A stretch of 64,000 nucleotides of DNA from Cyclotella cryptica (Eukaryota > Bacillariophyta > Thalassiosirophyceae > Thalassiosirales > Thalassiosiraceae), in the NCBI GenBank assembly GCA_013187285.1, contig JABMIG010000233.1:182007-246006 (forward strand). Direction: 5' to 3'. Shown here one piece after another: positions 56,296 through 64,000 of the stretch. The notes below the pieces were generated by a model. It ran no database searches and was not told the DNA's origin. It saw only the letters and a list, made by a program, of their open reading frames with translations. The first letter of the stretch is position 1. Each line of letters opens with the position of its first letter. A program made the translations under genes and the position numbers.

Positions 56296-56872
56296 ATTTC
56301 AACGAATGCATTCAGAAGGCTTCGAATTTTGAAGCCGTCTGATGAGACGGCTTCAAAATTTGAAGCCGTGTAACACACAATTGATATTTTTTCATATGCT
56401 CACAAAGGTAAAATACTCATTCTTTAGCACCCTCGACCTGGAGAACATTCCAGCCTATTCCAGCCGTCCAACTCTACGACATCCATCTCCTTTGCGAGAA
56501 GCGAGGAGCTACCATGGGCCGCCTGCCCACCGACGTCTCCTCCACCACTCCCGTCACCAAACTCTCAGACTGGCCCACCCAATCCACCCACCAACTACCC
56601 CTCTCCACCCTCCTCCCCTCCCTCCACCGACTTCCTCGCACGCCCGCTCACGCATCCTCACAGGACAACTGTGCGAATACGTCTTTTGCCGGAACGACCT
56701 TATTTTACTAGGTATTATTATTAGTCAAGATTAGCAGATGGAAATACCTAGTCACTGTTCATACGTACCATATAATGTAAATTGTAAGTACTACATGTAG
56801 AATTTACCTTTATGGGTGATAGATATTTCACACGGCTTCAAAATGGCTTCAAAATCTGAAGCCCTCTGTTTT
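56296..56872. mobile_element. foldback element with GGCTTCAAAATTTGAAGCC ends
   Basis: The left end has two back-to-back near-palindromes (GGCTTCGAATTTTGAAGCC and GGCTTCAAAATTTGAAGCC, 56,303-56,370). The right end (56,826-56,865) has ACGGCTTCAAAATGGCTTC and AATCTGAAGCC, inverted to the left. Between them, 56,425-56,700 is markedly GC- and C-rich, with open frames in all three plus phases (for example EKRGATMGRLPTDVSSTTPV). This is unlike the AT-rich ends. Inference: a foldback transposon carrying a captured host gene fragment. The source gene is not recognised. Confidence 0.5.
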
Positions 56873-57242
56873 GAATTAGCACTTTGCCCACAGGTTCAAA
56901 CATGGCGCCCACTAAATAAATGGTATCTATTAGCGGTAGTGGGAGTGCATTCCTACTTGTACATTCCTATCATTTTGCCTATCAGTTGTAGGAGTCAATT
57001 GCTCATCAAGTTCTTTGTGGGTGAGGTTGATCCGTTCATAAGAGAACAAGGCTGAAATCAGGGACCTTGCTGCTCTGCGGTCGGGCAGCACGATGCCAAA
57101 CCTCATCAGCCAAACCTCCACAAGAAAATTTTTTAGCCAACAATCACGAATTTGTTTGCAGCGCGCTTTGGCTTTGTTACGATATTGTGTTCACATGATG
57201 CGTCACCTGTAGCATCCCTGCTTTGTATGAAAGGTCCAATTC
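56873..57242. promoter_or_regulatory. upstream region of the LRR gene
   Basis: 370 bp with no gene. No TATA box or initiator is identified with confidence. Confidence 0.3.
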
Positions 57243-60200
57243 ATGTCCCGATCATTGACTGCCCCAGACGACCACGACATAGACAGTGACGCTTCGGCAA
57301 TAGACACGGCAACAAATAATGGAGACCGAAGTCAGGCACCTGTTCGGCATCACACGGTTCTTCAGCTGTTGAATACGACCCCCAAGTTTTCTGCAGAATG
57401 GTTCCGATTGAAAGAAGAAGAGATGCAACTTCGCCTCCACCCTGATGTTGAAGAATCACAGTGCACCGACCATGTTGTTGACACCATCAAAGTGGCAGAT
57501 GGAGGGAAAGGTCATGACGTACATGATCTTAGCGAGGCCAGTGTTGCTAAAGTCTCAACGTCACAGAGCAATCCTCATGAAATAAATAAAGACATCGGAC
57601 ACTCCTCAAGTGACAGCTTCCCTTATGACTCGACTAGCAGTCCGCAGACAGCAAAAATCAGAGCAAAGGACAGGAACGACAATAGTACAAGTAACCTTCT
57701 CGCCGCTTCGTCTACAGGGTCGAATGCGAAAAAAAATGATTCGCCAAATTCCTATGATAACAAGGAAGAAATCAAAATTACGGGTTCTCTCGCGTCTCTT
57801 CCCGCGCATGTTCAGCACTATAGTGATGTCACGGACGAGCTCACTCACCCTTTTTCGAATGCAGGCATCGGCATGGAAGGAGAAATTGAAACATTGAGTA
57901 GCACAGATGGTGATCACCTGTCATTCATTCCCTCTAGCTTGCACAATTATACATGCGCGGATGGGCAAACATCAAAAAAGAATTCCTCCATTGTAACATT
58001 TGGCGGCACAAATGAGGAGAGCCCACCAACTCCGTTGTGCATCCAGTTTGCAGACCATGCCATCACTGAAAAAATATATGAAAATGATCCAAATACTGGA
58101 TCCATGTCCCAGCAGTCTGCTAGCTCAGAAATTCAACCCCCAGTAGCAGTAAAGTCCAATTATGCGAACGAATGTCAAGTTTCGTTCAATGAAGATAGTG
58201 CGCAGCAGTCAAGGGCACCTGAGGATAACAGACACTATGGACTACTGCCTTTGTCGCTTCCAGTCATTCAAAGAGATTATGACCTCCCAAGGGCATACAC
58301 CGACGTGCTTTCTCAATCACGGCCAAACCAGAGTGTAAACGAGGAAGAGTTCAAAGAGGATGTTCTTGTTATTCCAGATGCATTCATTGTCGAGGCAAAC
58401 ACACCTAGAGAGCTCCATGATGTGGAATTTGCTGAGCTCGTTGAGCCTGATAGGAGTACTTTCCCATTCAAGAAACGTCATGCTTGTGTGATATCAATAT
58501 TCTTCGCAGCTATTGTAGTTGCTCTGGGTGTAACTGTATACTTTAGAAAGTTCAAGCCACCTTCCACCAAATTGGCCGAAACACCCGTCATTTTTTCACC
58601 ATCTCTACAGCCAACTTTTCTTCCGCCATCAACCCAGCCCTCATCAATCCAGCCATCATCGCAGCCATCACTGAGTATAAAGTATGCGATTGAAAAGAAT
58701 GTCCTGCAGCGAAATGTTACTTTTGACGTGATGGATGTTACAGATCCCCGTGCTTTGGCATTAAATTGGATCAACCACAAAGATAAGATGATGCTTGTTG
58801 CTTCCGATGAAAATTTCTTCCAGCGTTATATTCTTGCACTTCTCGCGTTCGAGTTTTCAAATCTTGGCTGGATTTCTGATGTCAAGTCTGATGGTAATGA
58901 GTGCAACTGGCTTGGTGTTGTGTGTGACCAAGATGGACATGTCATTAAGTTGATGTTAGGTGAGTGAAAGATGACTTGACTGCCACGATGTCAAGAGTTT
59001 TACTATACGTCTTTGTTTGCGTGTCCATCGCTCTTTTGATTTTAGATGACAGCAGGTTAGATGGGACAATGCCCCCGGAAATTGGCTCGCTTGGATACCT
59101 CCAAATTCTGACGATGAGTGGGAATTCTCTTTCCGAGACACTTCCGTATGAACTAGGAAATTTGAGAAACATGTCTGAGCTCTATCTCAATGGAAACAAA
59201 TTTACCGGTCCTCTTCCATCAGAAATAGACAATTTGGAAAAGCTCACGACACTAGATCTTAGCGGAAATGACCTCACTGGTACTCTCCCATTGGAGCTTG
59301 GAGCTTTGAACAAGTTGACAAAGCTTTCTTTTGAATCAAACCAGATTTCCGGCACTCTTCCATCTGAACTTGGTAATATGATAGAGCTCACTGCACTTAT
59401 GCTTAGTGGGAATCGATTTTCAGGTACTCTCCCACCAGATCTTGGACATTTGAGCAAGCTCGTTGAAGTTGATCTCCGTAACAATCAGCTTCGTGGCATT
59501 CTTCCATCTGAACTGGGTAATTTGAGCAATCTGACCCAACTGAAGTTGAGCTATAATGCCTTCACAGGGCGTCTTCCATCCGATCTTGGAAATTTGAAGA
59601 TGCTGTCTATTCTTGACACCACCAAAAACATGTTCACTGGCTCTCTCCCGTCTGAACTTGGCCATGTGAACAAGCTGACCGAACTTCGGTTAGATATGAA
59701 TGAATTTACAGGGAATCTTCCATCCGAGTTTGGTAACTTGAACATGATGACTGACCTGATGATCTCCGTCAATGGCTTCAATGGCACTCTCCCAACAGAA
59801 ATGGGAATTTGGAAGAGCTTTTAACTATCAGCTGCAACGGAAATGTTTTCAGTGGTACTCTTCCAACTGAACTGGGCAGATTAAAAAAAATTGGACACGT
59901 TCTACCTCTTTTCTAATAAGTTTGACGGCAGTATTCCTTCGGAACTCGGGCACTTGACATCATTAACATCTTTTTCCATACATTCCAATCAGTTTACCGG
60001 CACGCTACCTTCTTGGATAGGAGATTTTACCCAATTGCGTGAACTCGATGTTAGTGGAAACGGATTTGCAGGAACGCTTCCATCTGAACTTGGCCTTCTC
60101 AAAGGACTGACGCTTTTCAGGATTGATAAAAATGAGTTCACAGGCACACTTCCCTCTTGGATAGGAGATTTAAAGATTTGTCACTTCTCTGGGTCAATAA

Positions 60201-60309
60201 TAATCGGTTCACTGGCACATTTCCATCAGCGATTGAAAATAACTTGGATCTGGCAAGCTTTTGTCTGAGCTCAAACAACTTCACAGGTCCCCTTCCAGCA
60301 GAAATTCAG
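57243..60309 (+). CDS. LRR membrane protein, diatom type, with apparent frameshifts
   Basis: Exon 1 57,243-58,959; intron 58,960-59,045 (86 nt, GTGAGT..TTTTAG); exon 2 59,046-60,309, joined as KLML|DDSRLDG. The N-terminal ~410 residues are polar, acidic and Ser-rich (probably cytosolic). One membrane helix lies at about 412-434 (CVISIFFAAIVVALGVTVYF), then a Ser/Pro/Gln stalk (QPSSIQPSSQPS). An LRR cap follows, with NECNWLGVVCDQDGHVIKL near 550-570. About 17 LRRs of 24 residues come next (consensus LPSELGNLxxLTxLxLxxNxFTGT). Within exon 2 one A is missing near 59,806, one A is extra at 59,883-59,890 and one A is missing near 60,173. Reading across these restores perfect LRRs, so they are sequencing errors or very recent changes. 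The 3' end is uncertain: GTGAGT at 60,310 may start another intron, or the frame stops at 60,331-60,333. Likely surface recognition or adhesion; ligand unknown. Confidence 0.85.
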
Positions 60310-61004
60310 GTGAGTAGAGATTGCCAATATTGAAAGGTTGAAGCAAGTTACAGTTTACATTGAAGAAGCAGGAAAAGTATAGAGCAATGGTTGACAGTAA
60401 TGAATTAATATGGGGATTTGTCTGTCGTAACTATCTACTGTGGTGTAGGTCATGTAAATTGACCAGATGCCTTATACACTGTCACAATATTGGTGCAAAC
60501 TTAGGTGTGATAGCTGACATTTAGCATAATTAAGTTTTCCACTGGCCAGAACAATGCGGTGCATAGAATCTTCTCAGCTGCATATGAATAATAAAAAGTA
60601 TCAAATTACCCTCAGTGTTTTTAAAACCATCCACAAGCAGTTTGACTCAGATCATTCAAGCACATTAAACGAGTGTAAAGCTGGCTTCATGGATGTGGTA
60701 TCTGTGACATGTCACCCATCTTATTTTATGAAGAGGCTAGTATATGCATGCTGATGGGCAGAGTCTTAGCAGACATAAAGTTTGGTAAGGAGGAGGACAG
60801 TACTCTTGACTACCCTAAGACAGAGTAATTCAACTCATTTTTTGGTCTTATAATTTCTATCCAGCAATAATATTAGACTTAATTCAAACTGCAACTGTAA
60901 AATAAAGAGGGTGAGTCTTTTTCAAATCTTGAAATTTGCATCCAATATCATCACATATTCAAATCTTGTGATCTTCTCATATTAAGAATGATACAGATGG
61001 AAAT
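60310..61004. other. 3' region of the LRR gene, last exon not found
   Basis: A possible intron starts at 60,310. The Cys-rich C-terminal end usual for such LRR proteins was not recognised. An open piece at about 60,660-60,754 (NECKAGFMDVVSVTCHPSYF) is the only weak candidate. Confidence 0.3.
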
Positions 61005-63615
61005 GAGAATTTTACAAAAAAAATTCTTCGGGTATTTAGGTATTAGGAACCTTTAGGTATGTATTTTCTTGTGTCAAATATAAAATTACAGCCAAAATCT
61101 ACCAGGAAGGTCCTCATTTTTGAGATACTGTGATTTTCATCTATTTCTACTAGTGACTTACTAGAGGCACAGTGTTGGGGTTATGATATGAGAGATTTTC
61201 TTGGTCTAACACATTCTGCAGCCCTTTTAAATGTGTAGATTTACTGACATCATTAATGGTATGGATTTGTGCTTATTTCCCTGTGGTTATTTCAGCTTTG
61301 TTTTAAGTATTAAGTATTTTTGCTGTTTTCAGCATAAGTTACCCTATAATGTGAATTATTGTCATGTATACCCTTCTAGACAAGAAAAGCACATGTAAGC
61401 TGGATTGTTCTTGATGTAAGCACAATGACTGAAGTTTTTACCTTGTTAAAGCTCATATTAAGCTTTGGCAGTAAGGTTTATACACGCTTTTCTGTCTGAA
61501 CAAACATGAAGCGACGATAGTATATATTTATAGACCACCTTATTAAGCTCCCCGGCAGTACATGAACCCACTGAGGGTCTACACATCTTTTTGTGGAATA
61601 CAGTACAGTCCTTGACGTGACAGAGTGTCAATGTACAAGATGCCATCTTTTTATTGGGGGTCAATGATTGGCTATTAACATATACAACTGTGCATAAAAA
61701 CCTGTAAAGCAGTGGGTTCTTTGATCTTCTTACCATCCCTTTTTTTACAAGGATACCATGTATAGAGCAGTGTCCTTTGCACTTTACTTGCAAGGAAAAT
61801 CAACATTCAACTATTAGTTCATAAACAATATGACTTATCACCTACCAATCGACATCTTAATTGTAAATCAGAATTGAACTCATCACCATATTTAATTGTT
61901 TGAAATATAATTATGTTTCACAGTCGAATTGTCTTCATTTAATTTGTTAGAAACTCCATTTCTATTATCTTGGCTGATTGTAGAATAACGTCAGACAAAT
62001 CTCACTTACTTTGCTGTTGTATTCTGTGCAACACCAACTTGTATACATCTGCAGATAATGAACTAGAAGACAAAACAAAATGTTCCATCACCAACCAATC
62101 CTCAACTGAACTGTAAATTAGAATTGAATACTTAATGGTTTGAAGTGCAATTAGGTGTCATACTTAAAACTGATTTCATGATACCTTGATAGATTGTAGA
62201 ATAATATCAGACACATCTCACTTACTTTGCTGTTCAAACTGTACAACACCAAAATGCATATACAACTTGTCAGTGATGGAAGAAAGAAGCAATATGATTT
62301 TAAAACATGAATCGCCACCAACAAATACCCAACCTAATTGCAAATTAGAATTGAATTCAACAGATTATTAAATTGTTTGAAGTACAATTATGTTGCATAA
62401 TCAGAGTGTTGTTTATTATATTTAGCTATCAACTTAATTTATGTTATCGGGGTGATTGTAGATTCATATCGCACACATCTCACTTACTTTGCTGTTCAAA
62501 CTTTGCAACACTAAATATGCACAGCTTGGCCAATGAGGAAAGAAAGAAGCACAATGATTTAAAAACAGTGCTATGATAGTGGAATGATTTGTTCAAGAAG
62601 ATGCTTTCACAAGATAATGTTACTAAATTTGATAGAAGTAATTTTATGCCATATTCATCAGTTGATTGCTATGTTGCTATCCTTAACTAATTCATATTGT
62701 GAATTCTAATGGAGGCAAAGCAACCTTTCCTGCCACCAGTCTCCCATATCATGACTCATATGAGTTTTTGCCCGCAGCTCTGCCCACTTTTTATTTGACC
62801 CAAATTGTGCTCCTGCCCCAGTCCCTTGTTTGACCCACTTTGAAAGATTGTTCCCGACATTCTGTTTTCTAAATTGTTGATTGTTATGTCCACTGTTGAC
62901 ATATGAGTTTTTTGCATCCCAGAACTGCCCACTTTCTATTTGGCTCAATTTGTGCTCCCACCCCAGTCACTTGTTTGCCCCACTTGAGGGACTGTGTCCC
63001 AAAGTTTTCTCTCTTCTAAACTGTTGATTGTTGTGACCAAAGTTGACATATGAGTTTTTTGCATCCCAGCACTGCCCACTTTCTATTTGACCCAATTTGT
63101 GCTCCTGCCCGGTCACTTGTTGCCCCACTTGAAAGATTGTTCCACCACATTCTCTCTCTTCTAAACTTTTGATAGTTATGTCCACTGTTGAATAAACACA
63201 AACATCCATGAGAGCGAGTTGAGTAATCAAGGAATAATGAAAAATAAATTCATTCAGCACACACAACAATCAGCTATTGTATCATTTGCTTACCTTTGTT
63301 TGAGACTTGTCTCGGCCTCAACCATCCACATTACTATGGGGCCATGCTCATGATGGACGCATGATCAGAAATGTCAAATTGTAGGCACACGATCTTTCGT
63401 GGTGGCTGAATTCCTTGTATTCAGAAATATTTACCCTCTGGCAACAATATTTGATGAAAGACAAGACAGCAATGAGTTCTTTCCCCCATTGCATTTGTGT
63501 GGTTTAGGGGTGTTATGCGGGAAATGTCAGATGTTTGAGACAGGCGAGGGCAAGCAATTAATTTGACAAATTCATCACTATTTGAGCAATGATCATGGTT
63601 GTTGTCAATATTTAC
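61005..63615 (-). repeat. 3 kb dispersed repeat, copy B
   Basis: Direct repeat of copy A (22,336-25,690), shorter by about 0.7 kb. Middle units are anchored near 61,852, 62,100 and 62,330. Minus-strand GTAAGTGAG sites start at 62,008 and 62,225, with another near 62,480. One intron-like span is 62,111-62,225 (115 nt, ending TTTACAG) and the next exon-like block is 62,009-62,110 (102 nt). Near the right end a 137-155 bp unit (TGCCCACTTTCTATTTGACC at 62,781, 62,936 and 63,073) is present three times against once in copy A. Confidence 0.75.
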
Positions 63616-64000
63616 AAATGCCGTGATGAGTTGAGTGGTGGCATGGCCCACACCAGGAAGTACTGGTCCTAGATCAGTTGGACAAAAATCTTGTGGCCGC
63701 TGGCAACTAGCTTTCCCTAGCATAGGGTATAAAATCTGGACCTAGTTCAGTGTGCACTTTACAGTAGAATTGCTGGCAGCTGGCAACTAATCCAGGACAC
63801 TGACGTCATTTGGCCAAAAAGTGATGTCAGTCAGATTTTTAAGATTTCCAGAAAAAACTATTGATTGACCTACAGTCAATGTAGTCTAAAAGTAGAAAAT
63901 GAAGTTGAAATGAAATTGTGAGTATTTGATTTAACTAACTATCTTCTAGATGTTCACTTGATGACTGAGGAGACCTCTCCGCAGCAGCAGCATGTCCACA
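63616..64000. other. right edge, nothing recognised
   Basis: A GCTGGCAACTA word occurs twice (near 63,699 and 63,778). No gene supported. Confidence 0.4.

Noticed and set aside
60554-60754. Last exon of the LRR gene
   Set aside because: Contains a few Cys but lacks the usual Cys-rich end, and no acceptor in the right phase could be settled by eye.
22336-63615. The two 3-kb repeats as long terminal repeats of one giant element
   Set aside because: No TG..CA ends, different lengths, ~80% similarity, and the span includes unrelated elements and host genes.
1-64000. tRNA, rRNA or other structured RNA genes
   Set aside because: TTCGAAT/GGTTCAA-like words were checked (for example near 17,317, 31,337 and 36,438), but none has the rest of a tRNA fold, and no rRNA-like stretch was seen.

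Overview
This window looks like nuclear DNA of a unicellular stramenopile, most likely a diatom. The case rests on three things: short GT..AG introns of 71-122 nt inside the host genes, a leucine-rich-repeat membrane protein of the layout common in diatoms (cytosolic head, one membrane helix, Pro/Ser/Gln stalk, LRRs), and abundant transposons. The species cannot be named from the sequence alone. Host genes are few and sit mainly at 49.8-60.3 kb: a three-exon PPR protein (+), a two-exon aspartate carbamoyltransferase (-, convergent with the PPR gene) and an LRR membrane protein (+) whose LRR exon carries three apparent one-base shifts, all in A runs. At the left edge lies a decayed piece of a PPWD1-type spliceosomal cyclophilin.

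The other ~80% is mobile or repetitive. In order: an ~370 bp foldback element built on a GTTCTAGAAC palindrome (2.87-3.24 kb); a large CACTG-ended (CACTA/EnSpm-type) element at 4,218-15,366 with no recognisable transposase; a tyrosine-recombinase (DIRS-like) retrotransposon (about 15.4-22.3 kb, minus strand); a ~3.3 kb repeat (22.3-25.7 kb) that recurs at 61.0-63.6 kb; CT-rich microsatellites (26.3-27.1 kb); a Ty3/gypsy element (27,663-33,997, minus) with a clean 5-bp target duplication; a small 2.28 kb CACTG element with a TTA target duplication (34,914-37,193); a second Ty3/gypsy element of the same family (38,214-44,603, plus); a pogo/jerky-like DNA transposon with a broken transposase (about 46.9-49.5 kb); and two small foldback elements between the ATCase and LRR genes (55.2-56.9 kb).

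The most unusual observation concerns the two CACTG elements. They share the terminus CACTGCAAAC(G/A)A, and each is filled with tandem arrays whose units carry splice-site-like signals at fixed positions: GTGAG or GTAAG donors, then 63-115 nt later CAG or TAG acceptors. Donor spacing in three of the arrays is about 170-186 bp, close to a nucleosome repeat. The 2.3 kb element shows the same in the opposite genomic orientation, with a TACTAAC-like branch site in one unit. The paired 3-kb repeats at 22-25 kb and 61-63 kb also carry GTAAGTGAG donors and TTTACAG acceptors on the minus strand. The intron-like segments match the lengths and donor sequences of the real host introns in this window. Whether they are transcribed and spliced cannot be told from sequence; this is the observation most worth testing.

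All coordinates and similarities were worked out by eye. No alignments or database searches were run.
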